Below, piece after piece: positions 17,288 through 26,342 of a DNA stretch of 64,000 bases (its first letter is position 1; the number at the start of each line of letters is the position of its first letter). This DNA comes from Limnohabitans sp. Rim47 (GTDB taxonomy: Bacteria; Pseudomonadota; Gammaproteobacteria; Burkholderiales; Burkholderiaceae_C). The stretch lies in assembly GCF_001517545.1 (NCBI RefSeq), contig NZ_FBYA01000001.1, positions 125,181-189,180 of the forward strand, given 5' to 3'. Made by a program: the position numbers and the translations under genes. The notes beneath the pieces are model-generated. The model was not told the DNA's origin, did no database searches, and saw only the letters and a program-made list of their open reading frames with translations.

Positions 17288-19254
17288 GCGGATTGACCTT
17301 CTTCAGTCGGCTGCATGAAACCCTTGAATCCGCCCTTTTTCAGGTGGATCAACAGCAAGGACACGCTGGCGGGCGTGATGCCCGAAATGCGCGAAGCCTG
17401 ACCCAGAGTTTCAGGGCGGTGTTTGGCCAGCTTTTGCCGAGCTTCGATCGACAAAGCCGAGACCTGCATGTAGTCCAGGCTTTCGGGCAAGCGCAAGTGT
17501 TCGTAAAAAGCAGCGCGCTCCACTTCGCCTTTTTGCCGATCGATGTAGCCGGAATACTTGGCGGCAATCTCGACTTGCTCAATGACCGTAGCGCTCAACT
17601 CACCCAATGTTTCACGTGAAACATCGGCGCTGGCCATGCGGCCCTCGTCCAAAGACATCAAGGCCTGGTAAGACACGTTGGGTCGGCGCAGCAGGTCAAA
17701 CAGGTTGTGCTCGTGCTCAATGGCTTTGCCCAGTACGCGCACCGATTCTTCGGCAGGCAGGTTGCGTGGGTTCACCCAAACAGACTTCAAGCGCTCTGTT
17801 TCACGTGAAACAGCGTCGCGCTTGCGGCTGAAAGCGTCCCAACGCGCATCGTCGACCAAGCCCATCTGGCGGCCCACTTCGGTCAATCGGGCGTCGGCAT
17901 TGTCTTCGCGCAACTGCAAGCGGAACTCGGCGCGGCTGGTGAACATGCGGTAAGGCTCGGTCACGCCCTGGGTCACCAGGTCGTCCACCAGTACGCCCAG
18001 GTAGGCTTGGTCACGCGCAGGCGTCCAAGCGACTTCGCCCCGGCATTGCAGCGCAGCGTTGATGCCGGCAAACAAGCCTTGCGCGGCGGCCTCTTCGTAA
18101 CCGGTGGTGCCATTGATCTGGCCTGCAAAGAACAAGCCGTTGATCTGGCGCGTTTCAAAACTGTTTTTCAAGGCACGCGGGTCAAAGTAGTCGTATTCGA
18201 TGGCGTAGCCCGGACGCAAGATGTGGCAGTTTTCAAGGCCCTTCATCGAGCGCACCAGGTCGTACTGAATGTCAAACGGCAGGCTGGTCGAGATGCCGTT
18301 GGGGTAGTACTCGTTCGTCGTCAGGCCTTCGGGCTCCAAGAAAATTTGGTGGCTGTCTTTGTCGGCAAAACGGTTGATCTTGTCTTCCACGCTGGGGCAG
18401 TAGCGCGGACCCACGCCCTCGATCTTGCCGGTGAACATGGGGCTGCGGTCAAAGCCCGAGCGGATGATCTCGTGCGTGCGTTCATTGGTGTGCGTGATCC
18501 AGCACGGCACTTGCTGTGGGTGCATGTCGGCTCGGCCCATGAAGCTGAACACCGGGACGCCATCGGTTTCGTTCATGCCACCGGGCATGCCGTCGCCGGG
18601 TTGCTCGGTGCACTGGCTGAAGTCGATGGTGCGGCCATCCAAGCGCGGTGGCGTGCCCGTCTTCAAACGGCCTTGCGGCAACTGAAGCTCTTTGAGCCGA
18701 GCCGACAAGCTGACAGCGGGTGGATCACCTGCCCTGCCCGCCGCGTAGTTTTGCAGGCCCACATGGATCTTGCCGTCCAAAAAGGTGCCCGCGGTCAGCA
18801 CCACGGTGCGCGAACGGAAACGGATGCCCACCTGCGTGACCGCGCCCACCACCCGATCGCCCTCGACCATCAGGTCGTCCACCGCCTGCTGGAACAGCCA
18901 CAAATTGGGCTGGTTTTCAAGCATGCGGCGGATGGCGGCTTTGTACAAAATGCGATCGGCCTGCGCCCGCGTGGCCCGCACAGCCGGCCCTTTGGAACTG
19001 TTGAGGATGCGAAACTGGATGCCGCCTTCGTCGGTGGCCAACGCCATGGCCCCGCCCAAAGCATCGACCTCTTTGACCAAATGCCCCTTGCCAATGCCCC
19101 CGATCGAGGGGTTGCAGCTCATCTGGCCCAGCGTTTCGATGTTGTGGCTGAGCAAGAGCGTTTTGCAGCCCATGCGTGCAGCCGCCAACGCCGCTTCTGT
19201 TCCGGCGTGGCCGCCACCGACCACGATCACATCGAATTCTTGAGGGTAAAGCAT
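17284..19254 (-). CDS. mnmG: tRNA uridine 5-carboxymethylaminomethyl modification enzyme MnmG (GidA)
   Basis: FAD-dependent partner of MnmE that modifies the wobble uridine of several tRNAs. 656 residues from the ATG at 19254, chosen because the FAD motif VVGGGHAGTEAALAAARMG follows at once; a longer frame to 19317 adds a non-conserved stretch. Other landmarks are LSHNIETLGQMSCNPSIGG, TGTFLDGKIHVG, TGYEEAAAQGLFAGINAA and the C-terminal GITPASVSLLLIHLKKGG. Two perfect parS sites lie within the coding region, each read as VSRET. It heads the leftward run mnmG-rsmG-LysE-LysE-parA-hydrolase-parB. Confidence 0.96.
   Translation of the reverse strand: MLYPQEFDVIVVGGGHAGTEAALAAARMGCKTLLLSHNIETLGQMSCNPSIGGIGKGHLVKEVDALGGAMALATDEGGIQFRILNSSKGPAVRATRAQADRILYKAAIRRMLENQPNLWLFQQAVDDLMVEGDRVVGAVTQVGIRFRSRTVVLTAGTFLDGKIHVGLQNYAAGRAGDPPAVSLSARLKELQLPQGRLKTGTPPRLDGRTIDFSQCTEQPGDGMPGGMNETDGVPVFSFMGRADMHPQQVPCWITHTNERTHEIIRSGFDRSPMFTGKIEGVGPRYCPSVEDKINRFADKDSHQIFLEPEGLTTNEYYPNGISTSLPFDIQYDLVRSMKGLENCHILRPGYAIEYDYFDPRALKNSFETRQINGLFFAGQINGTTGYEEAAAQGLFAGINAALQCRGEVAWTPARDQAYLGVLVDDLVTQGVTEPYRMFTSRAEFRLQLREDNADARLTEVGRQMGLVDDARWDAFSRKRDAVSRETERLKSVWVNPRNLPAEESVRVLGKAIEHEHNLFDLLRRPNVSYQALMSLDEGRMASADVSRETLGELSATVIEQVEIAAKYSGYIDRQKGEVERAAFYEHLRLPESLDYMQVSALSIEARQKLAKHRPETLGQASRISGITPASVSLLLIHLKKGGFKGFMQPTEEGQSA
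17608..17623. promoter_or_regulatory. parS site within mnmG, perfect consensus
   Basis: TGTTTCACGTGAAACA, identical to the intergenic site. Within mnmG it is translated as VSRETL on the minus strand. Confidence 0.97.
17797..17812. promoter_or_regulatory. parS site within mnmG, perfect consensus
   Basis: TGTTTCACGTGAAACA, the third perfect copy, 189 bp from the second. Translated as VSRETE in mnmG. Confidence 0.97.
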
Positions 19255-19544
19255 GAAAAGTCCGCCTCGAATGAAGGCCAAAAAGGGCACCACCTGCGCC
19301 ATGAACCGCCCTGCCACGGGGTCGGCTGAAGCTGCTTATTTTACAGGCAGCTGTACTTTAAGCAGGCATCCCATGCGCAAGCCAGAAGTGGGCTTTGCAT
19401 TTTGCGAGCGCAAACTAGCCGACAACCTTCAGGTTATGCATGACGCGCATGACCTCACAGCCAAGCGGCCTTGGACGGCAGCGCATGCCCGCTCTACCAT
19501 TTGCGCCACTGACACCCCGTCAGTTTCAAGAAAGGCGACGAAAC
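19255..19544. promoter_or_regulatory. Divergent intergenic region between mnmG and gdhA
   Basis: 290 bp without a convincing gene. A TAAAAT -10-like hexamer on the minus strand (19338-19343) could serve mnmG, though its -35 is weak. An imperfect hairpin GGTTATGC/GCATGACC (19432-19454) and the palindrome AACCTTCAGGTT (19424-19435) lie on the gdhA side and may be regulatory. The ribosome site AAGAAAGG precedes gdhA. Confidence 0.4.
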
Positions 19545-20855
19545 ATGTCCAATTCACACGCAGGCATCCAAGCCACAAGCCCCCATGCACTGCCCTCTTA
19601 TTTGAACCCTGAGCATCTTGGCCCTTGGGGCATTTACCTGCAGCAAGTCGACCGCGTCACACCCTACCTGGGCTCGCTGTCGCGCTGGGTCGAAACACTC
19701 AAGCGGCCCAAACGCGCCTTGATCGTCGACGTTCCCATCGAGCTGGACAACGGCACCATGGCCCACTTTGAGGGCTACCGCGTGCAGCACAACACCAGCC
19801 GAGGACCCGGCAAAGGGGGTGTGCGTTTTCACCAAGACGTCACGCTGTCCGAAGTCATGGCCTTGTCGGCCTGGATGTCGGTGAAAAACGCCGCCGTCAA
19901 CCTGCCATTTGGCGGCGCCAAAGGCGGCATCCGGGTCGACCCCAAGACACTTTCGCGCGGTGAATTGGAACGCCTGACACGCCGCTACACCAGCGAAATC
20001 GGCATCATCATCGGCCCAAGCAAAGACATTCCGGCCCCTGACGTGAACACCAACGAGCAAATCATGGCCTGGATGATGGACACCTATTCCATGAACGAAG
20101 GCGCCACCGCCTCGGGCGTGGTCACCGGCAAACCCATTGCTTTGGGGGGTTCATTGGGTCGACGTGAAGCCACCGGGCGTGGCGTCTTCACCGTGGGCCA
20201 GGAAGCCGCGCAACACATCGGTCTGGACATCTCAAAAGCCAAAATCGCTGTGCAAGGCTTTGGCAATGTGGGCGGCATCGCAGCCAAGCTGCTCGCGCAG
20301 GCTGGGGCCACTTTGGTCGCGGTGCAAGACCACGGCGGCACAGTCTACAAAGCCGCCGGACTGGATGTGCCGGCCCTGCTGCGCCATGTCGCCGAGCACG
20401 GCAGCGTCCAAGGTTTTGCGCCCGCAGAGACCCTGCCCGACGCGCAGTTTTGGGGTGTGGATTGCGACATCCTGATCCCGGCCGCTCTGGAGCAACAAAT
20501 CACCGCCGCCAACGCCCAACAAATCAAAGCCCGCATGGTGATTGAGGGCGCGAATGGTCCCACCACGCCCGAAGCCGACGACATCCTGCACGCGCGGGGC
20601 ATTCTGGTCGTGCCCGATGTGATCGCCAACGCCGGGGGCGTGACGGTCAGCTACTTTGAATGGGTGCAAGATTTCTCCAGCTTCTTCTGGAGCGAAGACG
20701 ACATCAACACCCGCTTGGTGCGCATCATGCGCGAGGCCTTTGCTGCCATCTGGCAAGTGGCCGACGAGCACAAAATCAGTCTGCGCACAGCCACGTTCAT
20801 TGTGGCTTGCTCACGCATTTTGCATGCGCGTGAATTGCGCGGCCTCTACCCCTGA
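19545..20855 (+). CDS. gdhA: Glu/Leu/Phe/Val family glutamate dehydrogenase
   Basis: Oxidative deamination of glutamate to 2-oxoglutarate, or the reverse. 436 residues, the length of hexameric type I enzymes. Motifs are GPGKGGVRFHQDV, LPFGGAKGGIRVDPK with the catalytic lysine, PAPDVNTNEQIMAWMMD, and the nucleotide-binding AVQGFGNVGGIAA. EGANGPTTPEAD and NAGGVTVSYFEW complete the active site. The ATG at 19545 follows an AAGAAAGG ribosome site; a longer upstream frame lacks family similarity. Single gene, convergent with the Lrp-type regulator, from which a strong hairpin separates it. Confidence 0.95.
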   Translation: MSNSHAGIQATSPHALPSYLNPEHLGPWGIYLQQVDRVTPYLGSLSRWVETLKRPKRALIVDVPIELDNGTMAHFEGYRVQHNTSRGPGKGGVRFHQDVTLSEVMALSAWMSVKNAAVNLPFGGAKGGIRVDPKTLSRGELERLTRRYTSEIGIIIGPSKDIPAPDVNTNEQIMAWMMDTYSMNEGATASGVVTGKPIALGGSLGRREATGRGVFTVGQEAAQHIGLDISKAKIAVQGFGNVGGIAAKLLAQAGATLVAVQDHGGTVYKAAGLDVPALLRHVAEHGSVQGFAPAETLPDAQFWGVDCDILIPAALEQQITAANAQQIKARMVIEGANGPTTPEADDILHARGILVVPDVIANAGGVTVSYFEWVQDFSSFFWSEDDINTRLVRIMREAFAAIWQVADEHKISLRTATFIVACSRILHARELRGLYP

Positions 20856-20895
20856 AGTGGGCCGATAAGGGCCAACATGGGGCGCCCTCGGCCCC

Positions 20896-20924
20896 GCCTT
20901 GAGCCCACGCCATGGGCTCAAGGC
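20896..20924. terminator. Hairpin between convergent gdhA and lrp-type gene
   Basis: Perfect 12-bp stem GCCTTGAGCCCA/TGGGCTCAAGGC with a 5-nt loop, no U-tract on either strand. It overlaps the stop codon of the Lrp-type gene (20918-20920). It probably acts as a bidirectional transcription end or RNA 3' protector. Confidence 0.6.
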
Positions 20925-21376
20925 CGCAGTGGCAAGGCCCCCGCGGCCTTGACCTCACCCAGCGAAAAACTGGTGTGCAGGTCTTTCACGTTGGGCAAAT
21001 TCAACAGCACATCGCGGGCGAAAACGCTAAAAGCATTGAGGTCACGGCACACCACCTGCAACTCAAACGTGCCCGTACCGCTGATGTAGTGGCATGAAAT
21101 CACTTCCGGGATCTTAAGGATCGCTTCTTCCAACTGGCGCGTCACATCGCCCCGGTTGCGTTCTGCATCCAAACGCACAAAGGCAAAGACGTCCAGCCCT
21201 ACCTTTTGACGGTCAATTTCGGCGCGGTAGCCTTTGATGACCCCCGACTCCTCCAATGCCCGCACGCGCCGCCAGCATGGCGCTGCCGACAAGCCCACAC
21301 GTTGCGACAGTTCTGCATTCGTCAATCGCCCATCGCGCTGCAGTTCATTCAATATGGCCCAGTCGAATTTATCCAT
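20918..21376 (-). CDS. Lrp/AsnC family transcriptional regulator
   Basis: 152 residues: an N-terminal helix-turn-helix (FDWAILNELQRDGRLTNAELSQRVGLS, then PCWRRVRALEESGVIKGY) and a C-terminal RAM/AsnC ligand domain (IPEVISCHYISGTGTFELQV). The ATG at 21376 is chosen from the conserved MDKFDWAIL start. It is divergent from the indolepyruvate oxidoreductase with 128 bp between starts, the usual arrangement for a local amino-acid-responsive regulator, so control of that gene is the best guess. Confidence 0.92.
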   Translation of the reverse strand: MDKFDWAILNELQRDGRLTNAELSQRVGLSAAPCWRRVRALEESGVIKGYRAEIDRQKVGLDVFAFVRLDAERNRGDVTRQLEEAILKIPEVISCHYISGTGTFELQVVCRDLNAFSVFARDVLLNLPNVKDLHTSFSLGEVKAAGALPLRP

Positions 21377-21504
21377 TGTTTCCAAAACAAACCTTTTTAA
21401 GCAAGATTCTTTCAAATCATAGGGCAAATCCTGTCACCGAAAGCAAGCACCTGTCCGCTGCACCGTCCTACACTGTGCTTTCAATTTCAGCCGCAGGACA
21501 GACC

Positions 21505-24500
21505 ATGAACGCCCCTTTGCCCGAATCGATTCGCCAGGCTTTAGAAACGGTGACCTTGGACGACAAATACAGCCTCGATGTGGGCCGTGCCTTCATGAGC
21601 GGTGTGCAGGCGCTGGTCAAACTGCCCATGCTGCAACGCCAGCGCGATGCCTTGCTGGGCAAGAACACAGCGGGCTTCATCAGCGGCTACCGAGGCTCGC
21701 CGCTCGGCAGCTACGACCAGTCGTTGTGGAAAGCCAAAGACCACCTGAAGGCACAAAACATCGTCTTCCAGCCCGGCGTCAACGAAGAACTGGCCGCCAC
21801 CGCCTTGTGGGGCACGCAGCAACTGGGCTTTGCGCCCGCTGGTGTGAATAAGTTTGATGGCGTTTTTGGCATCTGGTACGGCAAAGGCCCTGGCGTGGAC
21901 CGCTGTTCCGATGTGTTCAAGCACGCCAACATGGCGGGCACCACGCCCTGGGGCGGTGTGCTGGCCGTGGCCGGTGACGACCATGTGGCCAAAAGCTCGA
22001 CGGCCGCGCACCAGAGCGACCACATCTTCAAGGCCTGTGGCCTGCCCGTGTTCTTTCCGGCCAATGTGCAAGACATCCTGGACCAAGGCTTGCACGCTAT
22101 CGCCATGAGCCGTTTTGCCGGCATATGGTCGGGCATGAAAACCATCCAAGAGATTGTCGAATCCAGCACCACCGCCCACATCGACCCCGAGCGCGTGCAA
22201 ATCGTCCTGCCCGAGTTCGTGATGCCACCCGGTGGCGTGCACATCCGCTGGCCCGACACCGCACTGGAGCAAGAGGCCCGGTTGTTCGATTACAAGTGGT
22301 ATGCGGCGTTGGCCTATATCCGGGCCAACAAACTCAACCACAACGTGATCGAAGGTCCGAATGACCGTTTTGGCCTGATCGCCAGCGGCAAGGCCTTCAA
22401 CGACACTCGCCAAGCTTTGATGGATTTGGGACTGGATGACCACCGTTGCCGACAATTGGGCATCCGTTTGCACAAAGTGGCCGTGGTCTGGCCGCTCGAA
22501 GCGCAAGCGACACGCGAATTTGCCACAGGCCTGCGCGAAATCTTGGTGGTCGAAGAAAAACGCCAGATCATCGAATACCAACTCAAAGAAGAGCTCTACA
22601 ACTGGCGAGACGATGTGCGGCCCAACATCTTGGGCAAATTCGACGAAGCCGACGGCGATGTGTCGGGCGGCGAATGGTCCATTCCCAACCCCACCGAGCG
22701 CACTTTGCTTCGCGCCAACGCCGATTTGACGCCGGCCATCATTGCGCGAGCCATTGCCAAGCGCCTGAAAAAACTGGGGGTCAATGCGGATACCTCCGCT
22801 CAGATCGACGCCCATTTGGCGGTGCTCGACGGCAAGGAAAGGGCCATGCAGACGCTGACGCTGGGAACAGCGGCCGAACGCCAGCCCTGGTTCTGCTCGG
22901 GCTGCCCACACAACACCTCCACCAAGGTGCCTGAAGGCTCGCGTGCCATGGCAGGCATTGGCTGCCACTTCATGAGCATCTGGATGGACCGCAGCACCAT
23001 CGGCTTCACGCAAATGGGCGGCGAAGGCGTGCCATGGACAGGCCAACAGCCTTTCAGCAACGAACAACACGTCTTTGCCAACCTGGGTGACGGCACCTAC
23101 TTTCACAGCGGCATTCTGGCCATTCGCCAAAGCATTGCTGCAAGCGTCAACATCACCTACAAGATTTTGTACAACGACGCCGTGGCCATGACCGGTGGCC
23201 AACAAGTGGGCGAGCGCCCTGAGGGTCACAGCGTGGTGCAAATTGCCATGAGCATGCGGGCCGAAGGGGCTCAACGCATCGACGTGGTGACCGATGAGCC
23301 CGAAAAATACGATGGCGTGGCGCTGGCCGAAGGGGTGCGCGTATTCCACCGCGACGAGCTGGACCGTATCCAGCGCGAAATGCGCGAGCTGAAGGGCACC
23401 ACCGTCATCATTTACGACCAAACCTGCGCCACCGAAAAGCGCCGCCGCCGCAAGCGCGGCACCATGGTTGACCCTGCTGTGCGCGTGATGATCAACGAAG
23501 AAGTGTGTGAAGGCTGTGGCGATTGCGGCGTGCAATCTAATTGCCTGTCGGTCGAGCCACTGGAAACGCCTCTGGGCCGCAAACGCACCATCAACCAAAG
23601 CACTTGCAACAAGGACACCAGTTGCCTCAAGGGTTTTTGCCCCAGTTTTGTCACGGTCGAAGGCGGCACCTTCAAGAAAAAATCATCGGCCAGCACCACC
23701 ACACTGAGCCCCGCCAACCTAGGCGCTTTGCCAGAACCCGAACTGCCCGTCATCACACAGCCTTGGGGCATGGTAGTGGCGGGTGTGGGAGGCACTGGCG
23801 TCATCACCATCGGTCAACTGCTGGGCATGGCGGCGCACATGGAAGGAAAAGGCATCGTCACGCAAGACTCGGCTGGATTGGCGCAAAAAGGCGGTGCCAC
23901 CTGGAGCCACATTTTGGTGTCCAACACGCAAGACGAGATCCGCACCACCCGCGTGAGCATGGCAGCGGCCGACCTGATCATGGGCTGCGACCCCATCGTC
24001 AGTGCCTCCAAGGAAACCACGCTTCGCATGCGCGCAGGCCGCACACATGTGGCACTGAACAGCAACAGCACCCCTACAGCCGCATTCGTGAAGAACGGCA
24101 ACTGGCAAAACCCAGCCGAGCAATGTGTGGCCGAAATCACGGCCCAAGTGGGCGTTGAAGGTGTGGGCAGTTTTGACGCCGATACACTCGCCAAACAACT
24201 GATGGGCGACACCATTTACGTCAATCCAATGATCTTGGGTTACGCCTGGCAAAAGGGCTGGGTGCCTCTGCGACACGAATCTCTGATGCGGGCGATCGAG
24301 CTCAACGATGTACAAGTCAAAAATAACCTGGCTGCTTTTGAATGGGGTCGACATGCCGCTCACCAGTTAGAGGCACTGATGCAAATGATCCAGCCCGCAC
24401 AGGTGGTGCAGTTCAAAAAACGCGAAACACTGGAAAGCCTGATCGCTGACCGCATGACGCGTTTGACCGATTACCAGAACGCGGCTTATGCAACCCGGTA

Positions 24501-25041
24501 CCAAGCCTTTGTGCAGCGTGTTCAAGGGGCCGAAGCGCCATTGGGCAAAACCGTTCTGACAGAAACCGTGGCGCGCCATCTGTACAAGTTGATGGCCTAC
24601 AAAGACGAATACGAAGTGGCCCGCTTGCACACCCACTCAGCGTTTTTGGACCGCATCGCCAACAGTTTTGAAGGCAACTTCAAAGTGCATTACCACTTGG
24701 CACCACCCCTCTTGGCCAAACGCAACAACAAAGGTGAACTGGTCAAGCAAAAATTCGGTTCGGCCATGCTCACGGTATTCAAACTGTTGGCCAAATTGAA
24801 AGGCTTGCGAGGAACCACATTCGATGTGTTCGGCCGCACCCAAGAGCGCAGGACAGAACAAGCCTTGATCGGTGAATACATGCAACACATCGAACAGGCG
24901 ATTCAAAACCTAAGCCCTGAAAACCACGCCCACGCCTTGAGCGTCGCCAATGTGCCCGAAACCATCAAAGGCTTTGGCCATGTCAAAGAACGAAACATCA
25001 AAGCAGCGCGGACTTTGTGGGATTCATTGACGACACAATGA
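21505..25041 (+). CDS. Fused indolepyruvate:ferredoxin oxidoreductase (IorAB-type)
   Basis: Thiamine-diphosphate 2-oxoacid oxidoreductase that oxidatively decarboxylates aryl or branched 2-oxoacids from amino acid breakdown. 1178 residues. The N-terminal part carries the pyrimidine domain (ISGYRGSPLGSYD). The middle holds the thiamine-binding part (CSGCPHNTST, GGEGVPWTGQQ, NLGDGTYFHSG). A cysteine-rich [4Fe-4S] segment begins at CEGCGDCG (about residue 668) and includes CNKDTSCLKGFC. The C-terminal gamma domain has GVGGTGVITIGQLLG. The ATG at 21505 follows CAGGACAGACC. The Lrp-type gene is divergent. Deamination of aromatic or branched amino acids would supply the substrate. Confidence 0.93.
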   Translation: MNAPLPESIRQALETVTLDDKYSLDVGRAFMSGVQALVKLPMLQRQRDALLGKNTAGFISGYRGSPLGSYDQSLWKAKDHLKAQNIVFQPGVNEELAATALWGTQQLGFAPAGVNKFDGVFGIWYGKGPGVDRCSDVFKHANMAGTTPWGGVLAVAGDDHVAKSSTAAHQSDHIFKACGLPVFFPANVQDILDQGLHAIAMSRFAGIWSGMKTIQEIVESSTTAHIDPERVQIVLPEFVMPPGGVHIRWPDTALEQEARLFDYKWYAALAYIRANKLNHNVIEGPNDRFGLIASGKAFNDTRQALMDLGLDDHRCRQLGIRLHKVAVVWPLEAQATREFATGLREILVVEEKRQIIEYQLKEELYNWRDDVRPNILGKFDEADGDVSGGEWSIPNPTERTLLRANADLTPAIIARAIAKRLKKLGVNADTSAQIDAHLAVLDGKERAMQTLTLGTAAERQPWFCSGCPHNTSTKVPEGSRAMAGIGCHFMSIWMDRSTIGFTQMGGEGVPWTGQQPFSNEQHVFANLGDGTYFHSGILAIRQSIAASVNITYKILYNDAVAMTGGQQVGERPEGHSVVQIAMSMRAEGAQRIDVVTDEPEKYDGVALAEGVRVFHRDELDRIQREMRELKGTTVIIYDQTCATEKRRRRKRGTMVDPAVRVMINEEVCEGCGDCGVQSNCLSVEPLETPLGRKRTINQSTCNKDTSCLKGFCPSFVTVEGGTFKKKSSASTTTLSPANLGALPEPELPVITQPWGMVVAGVGGTGVITIGQLLGMAAHMEGKGIVTQDSAGLAQKGGATWSHILVSNTQDEIRTTRVSMAAADLIMGCDPIVSASKETTLRMRAGRTHVALNSNSTPTAAFVKNGNWQNPAEQCVAEITAQVGVEGVGSFDADTLAKQLMGDTIYVNPMILGYAWQKGWVPLRHESLMRAIELNDVQVKNNLAAFEWGRHAAHQLEALMQMIQPAQVVQFKKRETLESLIADRMTRLTDYQNAAYATRYQAFVQRVQGAEAPLGKTVLTETVARHLYKLMAYKDEYEVARLHTHSAFLDRIANSFEGNFKVHYHLAPPLLAKRNNKGELVKQKFGSAMLTVFKLLAKLKGLRGTTFDVFGRTQERRTEQALIGEYMQHIEQAIQNLSPENHAHALSVANVPETIKGFGHVKERNIKAARTLWDSLTTQ

Positions 25042-25045
25042 ACCG

Positions 25046-25066
25046 CGACAAATTTTAGATTTGTCG
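25046..25066 (+). terminator. Hairpin after the indolepyruvate oxidoreductase gene
   Basis: Perfect 8-bp stem CGACAAAT/ATTTGTCG with a 5-nt loop, starting 5 bp after the stop codon. No long U-tract follows, so efficiency is uncertain. Confidence 0.5.
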
Positions 25067-25070
25067 TGCA

Positions 25071-25215
25071 CGCGCATGCGGGTGTTCATACAAAACAAAA
25101 GACATGGACACCCATTCAAGTCGGGTGTGACAGTTTTGTCATGTCCGCGCATGCGGGTGTCCATCTCTTACTAATTGATAGACACCCGATCAGGCAGAGT
25201 GTGACAAGATCACAT
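25071..25215. repeat. Tandem imperfect repeat of about 75 bp between convergent genes
   Basis: Two units share three blocks at constant 74-75 bp spacing. Block 1 is CGCGCATGCGGGTGTYCAT (25071-25089 and 25146-25164, 18 of 19 identical). Block 2 is GACACCC (25107-25113 and 25181-25187), and block 3 is GTGTGACA (25125-25132 and 25199-25206). Within each unit GGGTGT pairs with ACACCC. The sequence between the blocks has diverged. It fills most of the gap between the oxidoreductase gene and minE. Confidence 0.8.
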
Positions 25216-25219
25216 CAAG

Positions 25220-25480
25220 TTAACGTGCGTCGGGCAACTCGATCTTGACTTCCAGCACTTCCAGGTTGTCCTGTCGTTCCAAGTTCACCTTGATGTCGTC
25301 CGGATTGATCTTGATGTATTTGCTGATGACGGCGACCAGCTCGCGTTGCAAGTCAGGCAGGTAATCGGGCTCAGCGGCATTGCGACCACTGCGCTCGTGC
25401 GCCAGGATGATTTGCAGGCGTTCTTTGGCTACGCTGGCGGTTTTCTTCTTTTCGCCCAAGAGGAAGGAAAGAAACGACAT
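25220..25480 (-). CDS. minE: Cell division topological specificity factor MinE
   Basis: 86 residues. The N-terminal half has the membrane-targeting and anti-MinCD segment (FLLGEKKKTASVAKERLQII, LAHER), and the C-terminal half has the dimerisation domain (YLPDLQRELVAVISKYI, INPDDIKVNLE). MinE drives MinCD off the membrane at midcell so that the Z-ring forms there. It is the last gene of minC-minD-minE, 3 bp after minD. Confidence 0.96.
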   Translation of the reverse strand: MSFLSFLLGEKKKTASVAKERLQIILAHERSGRNAAEPDYLPDLQRELVAVISKYIKINPDDIKVNLERQDNLEVLEVKIELPDAR

Positions 25481-25483
25481 GGT

Positions 25484-26299
25484 TCACTTGCCTCCGAACA
25501 TGCGTTTGAAAAAACCAGGCTTCACAGCTTCGGTGAAACGCATGGGTTTGTCTTCGCCCAAAAAGCGGTCGATCACGTCTTTGTAAGCTTCGGACACATC
25601 GCTTTCAGCCATGTGGATGGCGGGTGTTCCTTGGTTAGACGCTTGTAAAACGTTATCGCTTTCAGGGATCACACCCAGCAATTTGATGCGCAAAATGTCT
25701 TGAATGTCTTGCAGCGACAGCATCTGGCCGTCCTCGACCCGGTTGGGGTTGTAACGCGTGATCAGCAAATGCTCTTTGATGGGCTCCAGGCCTTCAATGG
25801 CGCGTTTGGTCTTGCTGCCCAGCATGCCCAAAATGCGATCAGAGTCACGCACCGAAGACACTTCAGGGTTGGTCACTACCAAGGCCTCGTCGGCGAAATG
25901 CATAGCCATCAAAGCACCGGTTTCAATGCCCGCAGGTGAATCGCAGACGATGTACTCAAAACCCATGTCGTTCAGGTCTTTGAGCACTTTTTCAACGCCT
26001 TCTTGCGACAAAGCATCTTTGTCGCGAGTCTGCGATGCCGCCAACACAAACAGGTTGGAACACTGTTTGTCCTTGATCAAAGCCTGATTCAGATTGGCTT
26101 CGCCCTGGATCACATTGATCAGGTCATACACCACACGGCGCTCACAGCCCATGATCAGGTCCAGGTTGCGCAGGCCCACATCAAAGTCGATGACGGCGGT
26201 TTTGAAGCCTTTGAGCGCCAGGCCAGTGGCGAAACTGGCGCTGGTCGTGGTTTTGCCCACGCCGCCTTTGCCAGAAGTCACAACAACGATTTTTGCCAT
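25484..26299 (-). CDS. minD: Septum site-determining ATPase MinD
   Basis: Membrane-associated ATPase that recruits MinC and oscillates with MinE. 271 residues from the ATG at 26299. The deviant Walker A TSGKGGVGKTTTSAS is at the N-terminus, then VIDFDVGLRNLDLIMGCERRVVYD and VCDSPAGIETGA. The C-terminal KPGFFKRMFGG is the amphipathic membrane-targeting helix. An upstream in-frame ATG at 26320 would add seven residues without conservation. Confidence 0.96.
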   Translation of the reverse strand: MAKIVVVTSGKGGVGKTTTSASFATGLALKGFKTAVIDFDVGLRNLDLIMGCERRVVYDLINVIQGEANLNQALIKDKQCSNLFVLAASQTRDKDALSQEGVEKVLKDLNDMGFEYIVCDSPAGIETGALMAMHFADEALVVTNPEVSSVRDSDRILGMLGSKTKRAIEGLEPIKEHLLITRYNPNRVEDGQMLSLQDIQDILRIKLLGVIPESDNVLQASNQGTPAIHMAESDVSEAYKDVIDRFLGEDKPMRFTEAVKPGFFKRMFGGK

Positions 26300-26342
26300 G
26301 GGATTTTCTTTCTTTGACAAGATATCAATATAAATTCGATGA

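Noticed and set aside
19448..19520. tRNA-like segment on the minus strand with GGTAGAGC resembling a D-arm
   Set aside because: No pairing acceptor stem, anticodon stem or GTTCRA-type T-loop could be formed; treated as chance.
21541..23598. Long minus-strand open frame (685 codons) opposite the indolepyruvate oxidoreductase
   Set aside because: Shadow of a strongly conserved plus-strand gene.
25071..25215. Possible CRISPR remnant because of repeated blocks at regular spacing
   Set aside because: Only two units, several short blocks per unit rather than one repeat and spacer, and no cas genes.
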